Shown here: one piece after another, positions 17,270 to 25,499 of the stretch
How positions within the stretch are numbered: position 1 is the stretch's first letter
How the letters are laid out: every line of letters starts with the position of its first letter
Assembly (NCBI RefSeq): GCF_022397915.1
Contig: NZ_JAKEUO010000009.1
Span: 1-60,663 of the forward strand
Reading direction: 5' to 3'
DNA length: 60,663 nucleotides
Source of the DNA: Vibrio sp. Isolate34
Lineage (GTDB): Bacteria > Pseudomonadota > Gammaproteobacteria > Enterobacterales > Vibrionaceae
Program-made: the position numbers and the translations under genes
Notes under the pieces: model-generated
The model's database searches: none
The model's input: only the letters and a program-made list of their open reading frames with translations
What the model was told of the DNA's origin: nothing

Positions 17270-17887
17270 ATGAACCCTTATAAACTTTATCTGGTGACTG
17301 ACGACCAACAAGATTTAGAAACGCTTAAGTTCGTGGTTGAACAAGCGGTTGCTGGTGGTGTCACTATGGTTCAAGTAAGAGAAAAACATGGGGACGTAAG
17401 AGCGTTCATTGAGCGTGCACAAGCCGTTAAATCGATTTTAGCTGGAACGGGTGTGCCCTTGATCATTAATGATCGAGTCGATGTGGCATTAGCCGTTGAT
17501 GCCGATGGTTTACACTTGGGGCAATCGGATATGCCTGCCGCGTTAGCACGTAAGCTGATTGGAGTTGATAAGATTCTTGGGTTATCGATTGAGACGGAGC
17601 AGCAGTTACAAGAAGCCGATAGCTTACCGATTGATTACATTGGCCTCAGCGCGCTTTTCGCGACACCGACCAAGACAAACCTCAAGAAACACTGGGGTTA
17701 CGAAGGCATTCAAATGGCGTTAGAAGCGACCAAGCTTCCGATTGTTGGGATTGGCGGTATTAACGAATCGAACATCCCACAGCTGACTGAAACGGGCATT
17801 CATGGATTGGCATTGGTATCAGCGATATGTCACGCAGAAGATCCGAAACAAGCGACGCAGGATTTGCTGTCCCTAATGGGAGAGTGA
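17270..17887 (+). CDS. thiE: Thiamine-phosphate synthase
   Basis: 205 aa from ATG 17270, which has AAAGG 6 bases upstream and gives the usual N-terminus MNPYKLYLVTDD; the open frame extends 18 codons further but this is unlikely to be coding. Joins HMP-PP with thiazole phosphate. The TIM barrel shows VTMVQVREK (diphosphate), LIINDRVDVALAVDADGLHLGQSD, the FATPTKTN loop and VGIGGINESN. It completes the salvage route with thiD and thiM. It is not under the visible TPP riboswitch, since a terminator and the MCP lie between. Confidence 0.95.
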   Translation: MNPYKLYLVTDDQQDLETLKFVVEQAVAGGVTMVQVREKHGDVRAFIERAQAVKSILAGTGVPLIINDRVDVALAVDADGLHLGQSDMPAALARKLIGVDKILGLSIETEQQLQEADSLPIDYIGLSALFATPTKTNLKKHWGYEGIQMALEATKLPIVGIGGINESNIPQLTETGIHGLALVSAICHAEDPKQATQDLLSLMGE

Positions 17888-17899
17888 AGGGGGAATAGA

Positions 17900-17935
17900 C
17901 TAGAAAACAAATGAGACTGGTCATTTGTTTTCTAG
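17900..17935 (+). terminator. Terminator after thiE
   Basis: CTAGAAAACAAATGA and TCATTTGTTTTCTAG form a perfect 15-bp stem around GACTGG, 12 bases after the stop. The stem is AT-rich and has no long T-run, so efficiency is uncertain. Confidence 0.6.
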
Positions 17936-17988
17936 TTAGATCGCATTAAAGCGCTCGATGCAGTAGCCAGTAAAATGTACGGTCTAAC

Positions 17989-18411
17989 TTACTGAATGCA
18001 CAAAGCAACGGTGCCGATGATCATAAGAACGATCGCAGCGTACCAGCCGTATTGCGCAGTTTTATCAGCAACGAAAATCCTAATGTAGTTGATTTCTTCG
18101 TGCGCCATTGCGATGAAGTCGGTGTCGTTAATCGATAACTCACGGCTAGCGTCTTTCAGGTCTTGCTGAAGCTTGTTGAAAGACTCATCGATGAAGCCTT
18201 TTGTTTCCGAAGCAGACGGAGTAGCAGTTAACGCTAGGCTATTCCAAACAGCCATACGCGATTCATATTCGCTTTCACTGACACAATTAAGTACGCGTAA
18301 ATCATACTCTCGTTTGTTACGCTCTTTCCCCATTTTCTCAGGGCAAATATTTCTTAAAACGTTCACGACAAATTTTCCAAAAGGTTCATTTAGATATAGA
18401 AAAGCACTCAA
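17989..18411 (-). CDS. Unknown protein with C-terminal membrane anchor (140 aa)
   Basis: No family recognised. The sequence is charged and helical in the middle (FIDESFNKLQQDLKDASREL) and ends with one hydrophobic segment, YGWYAAIVLMIIGTVALCIQ, so it would be a tail-anchored inner-membrane protein facing the cytoplasm. The start is unsettled: the full frame begins at a TTG without a ribosome binding site; ATG of MGKERNKREYD (near 18330) would give about 113 aa. The gene stands alone. Confidence 0.5.
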   Translation of the reverse strand: MSAFLYLNEPFGKFVVNVLRNICPEKMGKERNKREYDLRVLNCVSESEYESRMAVWNSLALTATPSASETKGFIDESFNKLQQDLKDASRELSINDTDFIAMAHEEINYIRIFVADKTAQYGWYAAIVLMIIGTVALCIQ

Positions 18412-18668
18412 AGAGCGCTCATAAACTGGGGTGAATTAAATTCAAAAAGTGATCTATTTGAAGTTGTCACAAGCGGCTGCGATGCAGAACACTCATGTGG
18501 GAGTTTTGAAGTTAGGTCAGTGGTGTTAAAGAGCGATTTGGGTCTGTCTACATTCTTTTGAAAACACAAACCCGTTGGGATCGCAGTGTAGTTAGGTCAC
18601 TTTGGGACATCAACTAGGGTGTTTTGTCCAGACGACAAAGATATTTATCGGTGAAACGTGTAGAAATG

Positions 18669-18694
18669 CGGTAGTACGGAGAAACGCACTACCG
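18669..18694. terminator. Hairpin overlapping the stop of the AraC-like gene
   Basis: CGGTAGTACG pairs with CGCACTACCG (one mismatch) around GAGAAA, overlapping the TAG of the minus-strand gene. There is no T-run, so it is either a weak terminator or an mRNA 3' end stabiliser. Confidence 0.4.
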
Positions 18695-19501
18695 ATATTG
18701 AATCTCTGAATTGATGACTTTTTCAAAATAGAGAGGCTTTGAAGAGCAGAGGAGTTTTGAAAAATAGGGGAGCTTTGAAGAATAAGGTGCAGCTAGTTTG
18801 CCTTCCATCACCATCATTTCTGGCACATTTGCCCAGCCAACATTTTGTTCGACCAATTCGATGATGGTTTTATGATTATTCGCATACCAGAGCATTGAGC
18901 TAATCCCGTAGGTGAACCAAAGTTCTCGTTGTTTTGAGCTACGATGCACGCATTGGCGGTAACGCTTTAAGTCGGTGTCATGTCCTTGCAAACGTATCTT
19001 GGTAGGTTGCCAAGGTGAGTGAGACAGAATCGTGATCAGTTCGATGATGTAGGTGATGGCAAATACTTCGCCCCATTGGAACATCGATGAAGGCTCATCA
19101 GGCGATGTTCGGCAAAACCAGCTTTGGCCGTGTTCAACGACGAAATCGACACTACTGCCCGGCGAGTCATAAGAGAAGATCGTGTTGATGTGTTTTAACG
19201 AGTCGCCAATGGTTTCGAACTCAGTAAATTGATGCAAGACGTATGGGATGATTCTTCGTCTAAAAGCAAGGCCAAGTACATCCGTAAATCGGGAAACGCC
19301 CAATTGTGATGAGGTCAGATAAATCAATCGTTTGATGGATTCCGATGGCACAAAGTCACTTTCTGACTCAATAAGATCAGGTGGTAGACCCGAGTCTTCG
19401 AGAAGTTTGTGTAGGTCTAATCCATAGTCAGTAAAAATTTGGACTAAGATCTTGGCGTAACTGGTTTGTATAACGGGTACTTGATAAGAGCTGTTGGCCA
19501 T
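18689..19501 (-). CDS. AraC-family-like protein, sensor domain only, HTH missing
   Basis: 270 aa from ATG 19501 (a TTG two codons earlier is less likely). Residues about 5-205 match the arabinose-binding-like N-terminal domain of the OruR/ArgR-type AraC regulators (VIQTSYAKILVQIFTDYGLDLH, DVLGLAFRRRIIPYVLHQF, RLQG-type IRLQGHDTD). A full member is about 330-345 aa and ends in a double HTH; here that domain is absent. The protein ends with a translated 18-bp tandem repeat (YSSKLP / YFSKLL / CSSKPL / YFEK). No HTH remnant is seen downstream in any frame. It is divergent from the HlyD operon, which its complete ancestor may have regulated. It could be a decayed gene or a ligand-binding modulator. 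Confidence 0.7.
   Translation of the reverse strand: MANSSYQVPVIQTSYAKILVQIFTDYGLDLHKLLEDSGLPPDLIESESDFVPSESIKRLIYLTSSQLGVSRFTDVLGLAFRRRIIPYVLHQFTEFETIGDSLKHINTIFSYDSPGSSVDFVVEHGQSWFCRTSPDEPSSMFQWGEVFAITYIIELITILSHSPWQPTKIRLQGHDTDLKRYRQCVHRSSKQRELWFTYGISSMLWYANNHKTIIELVEQNVGWANVPEMMVMEGKLAAPYSSKLPYFSKLLCSSKPLYFEKVINSEIQYR
18717..18788. repeat. 18-bp tandem repeat, four units, inside the AraC-like gene
   Basis: On the + strand units start at 18717, 18735, 18753 and 18771. Units two to four share the core TTTGAA (GGCTTTGAAG, AGTTTTGAAA, AGCTTTGAAG). The period is a multiple of three, so it encodes repeated 6-residue units at the protein's C-terminus. Confidence 0.75.
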
Positions 19502-19659
19502 GATCAATCAATCCTTGTGCATTGATACATAATTGGAGGTGCATATCATTTACGACACTTTGTTTAGTAAATCTAACCCTATTTACTTGAGTTTTCCATG
19601 GTCAGGTTTATTTTTAAGATATTAATTTTGTTGATGTTAGTTATCTATGAGGGAGTCCC

Positions 19660-20781
19660 ATGTCAGAAGTCAACGGGAATAAACAAGACGACAATGAAGA
19701 CAGTAGCCAACTAGAGAATGGCAAGGATAAGGTAAGAAAGGTAACCAACTATTTACTTGGGTTTGTGTCATTCATGCTGGTGTTCAGTATTGTCGCCGAC
19801 CGAATTATTCCAATCACCGATAATGCCCGCGTGAAGGGGTATATTGTTCCTATTAAGCCTGAAGTGTCAGGCAAAGTGCTTGATATCTTAGTTAAGCCGA
19901 ATCAACTGGTTAATCAAGGTGACACACTCGCGATTCTTGATGAATCTGATTACCGAATTGCGGTGCAACAAGCCGAGCAAAATCTTGAGATTGCAGGGCA
20001 GAATGTCGGTGCTCAAACTGCAAACATCGCTTCTGCCCAAGCTAAATTAACTTCTGCTTTGGTCGAGAAACAAAACACTCAGCTTCAAGCGAAACGTGTG
20101 CTGGAAATGGCTGAAAAAGGCGTGATGTCTAAATCGGATGCTGATGAGGCTCGAGCGGCATTAGCAACTTCTAGCGCTGGCGTGACTAACGCTGAAGCGG
20201 ATCTGGAACGTGCCAAGCAGCAGATGGGTAAAGAGGGTGAAGAGAACAGCCAAGTGAAGGCGGCCTTATTGGCGTTGGAACAGGCGCAGCTAAACCTTGA
20301 ACGTACCGTTATCAAAGCGCCGACTCAAGGCGGTGTGTCTAACTTTAGCCTTTCTGAAGGCTTCTATGCTTCTGCAGGACAAGCGATTATGACGTTTGTC
20401 TCGACGGAAGACATCTGGATCGAAGCTTATTATCGTGAAAACAGCTTAGGTAATGTTGCGGTGGGTGATGAAGTCGAAGTCGCGCTTGATTTTGCTCCGG
20501 GTCAAATTGTCAAAGGCCGTGTCAGCAGCATCGATTGGGGTGTGGATTGGGGGCAGAACGATCAAGCGGGTAAGCTTGCTCAAGCTAGCCAACAAACGGG
20601 CTGGTTGCGTCAAACACAGATGCTTCCTATTACCATCGAATTTGAACGAGATGAGATGCAAGGCATGCTCCGAGTTGGCGGCCAAGCGGATGTGATTGTT
20701 TATAGCGGCGACAACTTTGTGTTCAACGCGATAGGCAAAGTATGGATTCGTTTGATTAGCGTATTGTCTTATGTCCGATAA
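19660..20781 (+). CDS. HlyD family membrane-fusion protein (EmrA/YibH-like)
   Basis: 373 aa. One TM segment near residues 30-50 (TNYLLGFVSFMLVFSIVADR), then the barrel-sandwich half VKGYIVPIKPEVSGKVLDILVKPNQLVNQGDTLAILD, a long alpha-helical hairpin (about 100-205), and the second half with TVIKAPTQGGVSNFSLSEG. It is the periplasmic adaptor of an efflux system. Good ribosome binding site GAGGGAG. The stop overlaps the DUF2955 gene, which must be its inner-membrane partner. Confidence 0.9.
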   Translation: MSEVNGNKQDDNEDSSQLENGKDKVRKVTNYLLGFVSFMLVFSIVADRIIPITDNARVKGYIVPIKPEVSGKVLDILVKPNQLVNQGDTLAILDESDYRIAVQQAEQNLEIAGQNVGAQTANIASAQAKLTSALVEKQNTQLQAKRVLEMAEKGVMSKSDADEARAALATSSAGVTNAEADLERAKQQMGKEGEENSQVKAALLALEQAQLNLERTVIKAPTQGGVSNFSLSEGFYASAGQAIMTFVSTEDIWIEAYYRENSLGNVAVGDEVEVALDFAPGQIVKGRVSSIDWGVDWGQNDQAGKLAQASQQTGWLRQTQMLPITIEFERDEMQGMLRVGGQADVIVYSGDNFVFNAIGKVWIRLISVLSYVR

Positions 20782-21790
20782 GCCGATTCCTGACCAACAA
20801 ACACAGCAACGGATCCTGCGGTATACCGTCGGGGTCACGTTGGCTGTTTTCTTGGCGGCGTGGATAAACTGGCCACTTGCGTTTGTAGCGCCAGTGTTCA
20901 CTGCTAAGTTCTTAATCGATAAACCTAATCTGCACAAAGAAACCGTCTACGAACTGTTGTTGGCGGTGGTTGCCACCATGGCGCTCGGTTTGTTGCTGTC
21001 TCGTGGTATTACACATTATCCCATCCCTTTGCTGGTTTTAGTGGGCTTGATGATGCTGTGGGGCTACTACTTGTTTGTCGATCCAAAGTGGAATCTGTTC
21101 GCCACCATACTGCTGATTGCCGTGTTGATACTGCCATTCATGGCCATTGATAATCCGGGTGTTTCGGTGTTATTGGCATCTGGCTTGGCAACATCGGGTG
21201 TAGTTTCAGTGATGATATTTGCTTTGGTGCATGTGTTCTTTCCTGAACCTAAATCGGAGTTTTCAGGTTTCGCGGCTGCGCCACTCGAAAAGAAACAACG
21301 TTGGTATGCGGCCTTTAGGGCGATGATTATCTCTTACCCTGTGGTGTGCTTTTTCTTTATCTTTCAGATATCTGAAGCACTACTAACTATGATGTTTATC
21401 GCGTTGTTGTCGTTAATGATCACCTCAGAAAAATCTGTAAAACTGAGCGCATTTCTTGTGTTCAGTAATGGTATTGGAGGCTTGTTGGCGATTGCTGCTT
21501 TTTCAATCCTTTCTATTGTTCCCAATATTGTCTTCTATTCTTTATTTATAGGACTTATTGCCATTCTCATGGCGACTAAGATCTATACCGTTCCAGAAAA
21601 AGCACCGATTTTCGCCACTGCATTCAGTACTTTATTGGTACTCGTAGGAAGCACATTGATGAGCTCAGGCGATATCGACAGCAACACATTCATACGTATA
21701 TTCCAATTAGTGTTAATTGGAGTTTATATGATTTTGGCTTCACTCTTCCTTGAAACCAGGAATTGGAAGTTTCTACAAAATCAGCCCTAA
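20771..21790 (+). CDS. DUF2955 inner-membrane protein (FUSC-like)
   Basis: 339 aa with about ten transmembrane helices in two groups and a short cytoplasmic loop (residues about 155-175, FPEPKSEFSGFAAAPLEKKQ). DUF2955 proteins resemble the membrane part of aromatic-acid exporters (AaeB/YccS/FUSC type) and are usually encoded beside an HlyD adaptor, as here with an 11-base overlap. The likely role is export of small aromatic or other organic anions; this is inferred from family context. Confidence 0.82.
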   Translation: MSDKPIPDQQTQQRILRYTVGVTLAVFLAAWINWPLAFVAPVFTAKFLIDKPNLHKETVYELLLAVVATMALGLLLSRGITHYPIPLLVLVGLMMLWGYYLFVDPKWNLFATILLIAVLILPFMAIDNPGVSVLLASGLATSGVVSVMIFALVHVFFPEPKSEFSGFAAAPLEKKQRWYAAFRAMIISYPVVCFFFIFQISEALLTMMFIALLSLMITSEKSVKLSAFLVFSNGIGGLLAIAAFSILSIVPNIVFYSLFIGLIAILMATKIYTVPEKAPIFATAFSTLLVLVGSTLMSSGDIDSNTFIRIFQLVLIGVYMILASLFLETRNWKFLQNQP

Positions 21791-21802
21791 CAAGGACGTC
21801 TC

Positions 21803-22903
21803 ATGAAGTTAACCGATGATTTTTCAAAACAGGCGATTGATGCCGCAATTAAGATTGCAGCCATTGCCATGCTCGTCTATTGGTGTTTTTCAATTCTACG
21901 CCCATTCATTCTATTGGTCGTGTGGGGCGCAATCATTGCGACTGCGCTTTACCCAGTGGCAGTCGCAATTTCAAATAAAACGGGAATGTCGAAAGGTAAA
22001 GCCAGTGCATTGCTGAGCTTTATTGGTGTCATTCTTCTGTTTATTCCTTTGGCGGCGCTTTCTTCTGGTATCTACACCAGCGCTACTGACCTGATGACAG
22101 GGCTTCAAGATGGCACATTGTCATTGCCTAAACCGAAAGCGTCCTTACAAGATATCCCATTCATAGGTGAGAAGGTTTATTCAACCTTGGTTGCCGCCTC
22201 CAACAATATTGAAGGCACTTTCATAAAGTATGCTGATGAACTTAAACAGTTCGCGACGAAAGCTGCTTCTGTTCTTGGCTCGTTGGGTGGTGGCTTTATT
22301 CAGTTCATCATCTCTACCATCATTGCTGGTGCATTTATGAGTAACGCAGATAAATGTCAAACCGGTGTGACTCACTTAGTGGCGCGTTTGACGGGCGGCA
22401 AAGGTGAAGAGTTGGTACAGCTCTCTAAATCGACTGTGCGCAGTGTTGTGCAAGGTGTGATTGGTGTTGCTGTGATTCAATCCATGATGTCGGCAATCGG
22501 TTTAGTGATTGCTGGCGTTCCTGCTGCGGCGTTTTGGGCGCTAGCTGTGCTGCTAATTGCAATCATCCAACTTCCACCGATTCTTGCTCTATTACCTGCG
22601 ATCATCTACATGTTCAGTGTTGAATCGACACTGGCGGCGAGCTTGTTCTTAGTGTGGTGTATTTTGGTGAGCGGCAGTGACGCTATCTTGAAGCCTGTAC
22701 TGCTAAGCCGAGGCTCTCATATTCCAATGCTGGTTATTTTATTGGGTGCACTGGGCGGAATGGCGATGTCAGGAATTGTCGGTTTGTTTGTTGGTGCTGT
22801 GATTCTGAGTTTGACCTATGAGCTGATGATGGCATGGCTTGGACTTGAAGATAAAAACCAAGAAGAAGCGGAAACAAACAAAGCAGAGACAGAGGAGAAA
22901 TAG
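21803..22903 (+). CDS. AI-2E family transporter (PerM/UPF0118)
   Basis: 366 aa, about eight transmembrane helices. The PerM-like order is seen: first pair (MLVYWCFSILRPFILLVVWGAIIATALYPV), a long loop with helices (100-150), then IISTIIAGAFM and the last cluster with QLPPILALLPAIIYMFS and LKPVLLSRGSHIPMLVILLGALGGM, which is the family's best conserved motif. The family includes TqsA (AI-2 export) and Na+/H+ antiporters; the substrate here is unknown. The acidic tail (NQEEAETNKAETEEK) is cytoplasmic. The stop abuts the channel gene. Confidence 0.87.
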   Translation: MKLTDDFSKQAIDAAIKIAAIAMLVYWCFSILRPFILLVVWGAIIATALYPVAVAISNKTGMSKGKASALLSFIGVILLFIPLAALSSGIYTSATDLMTGLQDGTLSLPKPKASLQDIPFIGEKVYSTLVAASNNIEGTFIKYADELKQFATKAASVLGSLGGGFIQFIISTIIAGAFMSNADKCQTGVTHLVARLTGGKGEELVQLSKSTVRSVVQGVIGVAVIQSMMSAIGLVIAGVPAAAFWALAVLLIAIIQLPPILALLPAIIYMFSVESTLAASLFLVWCILVSGSDAILKPVLLSRGSHIPMLVILLGALGGMAMSGIVGLFVGAVILSLTYELMMAWLGLEDKNQEEAETNKAETEEK

Positions 22904-23560
22904 ATGAAGGCAGTCTCGAAAGACGACAACTTCTACTTCTTATTCTATGCACTGTTGTTGTTGTTTTTTGGTTGCGCGGTGATGCAGCAGTTTTATCCGC
23001 AAGGCCAAAAAACGATTCTATTTTTGATCATTATTACTCTAGCGGTTTCGATTGTCGGTATTCATAGAGAGCGAGCCTTGTATCGCTCTTGGTATGGGTT
23101 GCTGTTGATCACGGCGTCGGTGTCGGGTGTGTTTTCTTTCTTAGAAGGCTACAACCTATCTATCGTGACGCTAACTGCGTTGGCCATCTTTCTGTTTTCA
23201 CATATTTACTCTGCGCTAAGGCAGGTGATACAAGCGAAAACCGTCACGCCAAATCACATCATAGGATCCATCTGTATTTATCTGCTGTTGGGGTTTGCTT
23301 GGTCGACCATCTACTTGTTGATTTTAGAAATCTTTCCGAATGCATTTAATGGGTTAGAAGAGCAAGTTTGGTTAACTAATTTGTTCAATGCGATGTATTT
23401 CAGCTTCATCACTTTGACTACGGTGGGCTATGGTGACATTTCACCGGCTTTGCCTATTGCTCAGTTCTTTGTGTTTATGGAGTCGATCATCGGCAGTTTT
23501 TACTTAGCGATTATGGTGGCGAGCTTGGTGAGTATTCGACTCGCTCAATCCCAGTCCTAA
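22904..23560 (+). CDS. Two-TM-pore potassium channel family protein
   Basis: 218 aa. Several N-terminal helices (about 10-30, 35-55, 60-80, 85-105) precede the pore unit: TM (GSICIYLLLGFAWSTIYLLI), pore helix with selectivity filter TTVGYGD at residues 172-178, and the last TM (FVFMESIIGSFYLAIMVASLV). No RCK or cyclic-nucleotide domain follows. The ATG follows the previous TAG without a gap, so it is co-translated with the AI-2E-type gene. Ion flux may support the transport functions of the operon (inference). Confidence 0.88.
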   Translation: MKAVSKDDNFYFLFYALLLLFFGCAVMQQFYPQGQKTILFLIIITLAVSIVGIHRERALYRSWYGLLLITASVSGVFSFLEGYNLSIVTLTALAIFLFSHIYSALRQVIQAKTVTPNHIIGSICIYLLLGFAWSTIYLLILEIFPNAFNGLEEQVWLTNLFNAMYFSFITLTTVGYGDISPALPIAQFFVFMESIIGSFYLAIMVASLVSIRLAQSQS

Positions 23561-23573
23561 TCGAGCAAATACA

Positions 23574-23601
23574 AAGAAGCCCGGCAATCGCCGGGCTTCT
23601 T
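23574..23601. terminator. Bidirectional terminator
   Basis: AAGAAGCCCGGC pairs with GCCGGGCTTCTT around AATC, between the channel gene (+) and the DUF3332 gene (-). Confidence 0.92.
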
Positions 23602-23690
23602 CTGTTTTACGCTGTTCAAAGTCAAACGTAGCTTTGAGATTGAGCTCGCTATGAGCTACGAATCTTAGATCTTAGTGCGAGCTAAGAACC

Positions 23691-24230
23691 TTAAGCTTCA
23701 GTGCCTTGAATTCTCTCTAATTCAGCGATAGTCGTTTGCGATACAAGTTGACCATCCATGTAATAGGTAACGTTTTGACCGTCTTTGATGCCCGTTAGAG
23801 TCGCTGTTTCACCAGACGTATAAACAATGTCCATTTGAATCGTGTTTTCGTCGATCTTAATCATCTCACCCGTTTCAATGGTGCGATTGTTTGAAATTGG
23901 TCCTACAGGTGCTTCTTTCAGGCTTGGGTCTAGCTCATCGTTCACTTTGAAGTGTGTGTCTGTTTTTGTATCGAACACGTGTGGCGCGCCGCTGATTGGG
24001 TTTTTACCCGTCCAGAATTCAAGTGAGTTGAATACTACGTAGTCGGCTGCGGTAGTAATACCGTACACAGGCGCTAATAAGAAGTTTACACCTGCACGAG
24101 CATAGCGGTTATCGACAACTTCAACGTTAAATTTCATCACTTTCCCTGTTACGGCGTTACTGCCGATACAACCAGTCAGCGCAGAAGCCAAAACCGTTAG
24201 TCCTACAATTTTAAGTGCAATCTTTTTCAT
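23691..24230 (-). CDS. DUF3332 family lipoprotein
   Basis: 179 aa. The start at 24230 is preferred over a frame reaching 24320, since it has AGGT upstream and begins with a lipoprotein signal, MKKIALKIVGLTVLASALTGC, with lipobox ALTGC. The body fits DUF3332: RYARAGVNFLLAPVYGITTAADYVVFNSLEFWTGKNP. The last 70 residues form a beta-rich part. DUF3332 members occur in Vibrio and relatives; their function is unknown. A -10/-35 should lie in the AT-rich segment 24240-24300. Confidence 0.82.
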   Translation of the reverse strand: MKKIALKIVGLTVLASALTGCIGSNAVTGKVMKFNVEVVDNRYARAGVNFLLAPVYGITTAADYVVFNSLEFWTGKNPISGAPHVFDTKTDTHFKVNDELDPSLKEAPVGPISNNRTIETGEMIKIDENTIQMDIVYTSGETATLTGIKDGQNVTYYMDGQLVSQTTIAELERIQGTEA

Positions 24231-24466
24231 TTTAGTACCTGTATAAGTTAGAAGTCTGTTTCGTTGGAACAGGTGTAGTATGGTTTTTATTCGATGGTCA
24301 GTTTTACCATTTAGCGCCATGTGGTCTAAAAATTAGCCGAATGAGAATGTGTTGAGCGAATTTAAGCGCCTACCTGGGGATAGCGCCTGAAGTAACCGAA
24401 AAACCGTGGCTAATAATGGTATGATCTCGGGTTCAGCACCGCGAGTTATAAAGAATAGGAAAAAGA

Positions 24467-25060
24467 ATGAGCAACCTTACAGAACAGCAAGAAGCCGCAA
24501 TGGCGACGTTTAAAGAAAACTTACACCTACCAAATGGTGGTTTTTATAAACTGATTATCGAGCTAAGTAAGGAATTTCAGCTGCCTTTTCAAAAGGTGCG
24601 TGCTGTTTTAAAGAAAGCTCAAAAAGACGTTGAACGTCAAATCCGCGAAGATTTTTCGAGTGTCGATGAGTCGGTTCTTAGCCAAGAAAATTGGCTGAGT
24701 ATTATTAAATCGAAGCTGGTCGAACTGGCGGTAGATAACCAAACGGTTATGGATAAACTGCAACTCAACTCGAAATATCAGAAAGTGTTGGCTGCAACCA
24801 ATGGTTCAATCGCAAGTGAAGACGAGCGTGATGAATTGATCGAAGAGTTGATTCAAGCTTATGAGAAAGAGGTGTTTAAACCTTTACTGGCAATGCTGCA
24901 TACAACAAAGCTGTATTGGAAGTTAATGCTGGTGGATGAGACATGTAAGATGAATGAGGAGAATCGTGAGAAGTTCAGTGATTACCCTCAACACATGCAA
25001 GCTGCAGAACACTTATATACGCTGGATCAGAAGTTAAGGTTGATGCCGTTAACTTATTAG
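24467..25060 (+). CDS. Conserved soluble helical protein of unknown function (197 aa)
   Basis: No family recognised. It has no signal peptide or membrane segment. The sequence is almost wholly alpha-helical and charged (FQKVRAVLKKAQKDVERQI, DERDELIEELIQAYEKEVF). The ribosome binding site TAGGAAAAAG precedes ATG 24467. It stands alone, divergent from the DUF3332 gene. Codon use matches neighbouring genes, which supports real coding. Confidence 0.68.
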   Translation: MSNLTEQQEAAMATFKENLHLPNGGFYKLIIELSKEFQLPFQKVRAVLKKAQKDVERQIREDFSSVDESVLSQENWLSIIKSKLVELAVDNQTVMDKLQLNSKYQKVLAATNGSIASEDERDELIEELIQAYEKEVFKPLLAMLHTTKLYWKLMLVDETCKMNEENREKFSDYPQHMQAAEHLYTLDQKLRLMPLTY

Positions 25061-25289
25061 TCCATGAATGCACTGATAATGACGCAGTGGTGATTCAGAG
25101 TTTGATATAAGTTGGTTTCAATAGAAGCACGATAACCTAGCTAGCGTTAGCCGCGTGTGAAATGCAAAAGGGCTAGGTTTCAGATCTGTTTTACTTCTAC
25201 TCTATTTTGTTCTGCTAGAGCGAATTGAGGGTGACATCTTTTATACTTTGGAACTAGGCGATGTTTCTTTTTGTCGCCTTTGGGAAATG

Positions 25290-25499
25290 CTATAGGAGTG
25301 TGAAATGTCCTAGGGTGTTTCCGTTGCGCGAAACGATAGTTCCGGTGCTGTCTCTTTCATTAAATTCAAAGTCGATGAGATAACTGTTGTGTTGTAGCTT
25401 GGGCAATATGTGGCGGTGGAGTATATCGCTATTGAGCTGTCGAATCTCGGTGACCCATGAAAGTTCTTCTTTGTGTAAATCTATTTTGATCTTGAGCAT
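25290..25499 (-). CDS. Small unknown protein (69 aa)
   Basis: MLKIKIDLHKEELSWVTEIR and the rest show a mixed alpha/beta pattern, with no signal or TM segment. A clear AAAAGGT lies 7 bases before the ATG. No homologue is recognised. The C-terminus (NGNTLGHFTLL) is hydrophobic and may be a final strand. Its 3' neighbour is the 229-base gap after the 197-aa gene. Confidence 0.5.
   Translation of the reverse strand: MLKIKIDLHKEELSWVTEIRQLNSDILHRHILPKLQHNSYLIDFEFNERDSTGTIVSRNGNTLGHFTLL

Noticed and set aside
17900..17935. Reading the perfect hairpin after thiE as a mobile-element end or attachment site
   Set aside because: No matching partner sequence or target duplication nearby; a transcript-end hairpin is simpler.
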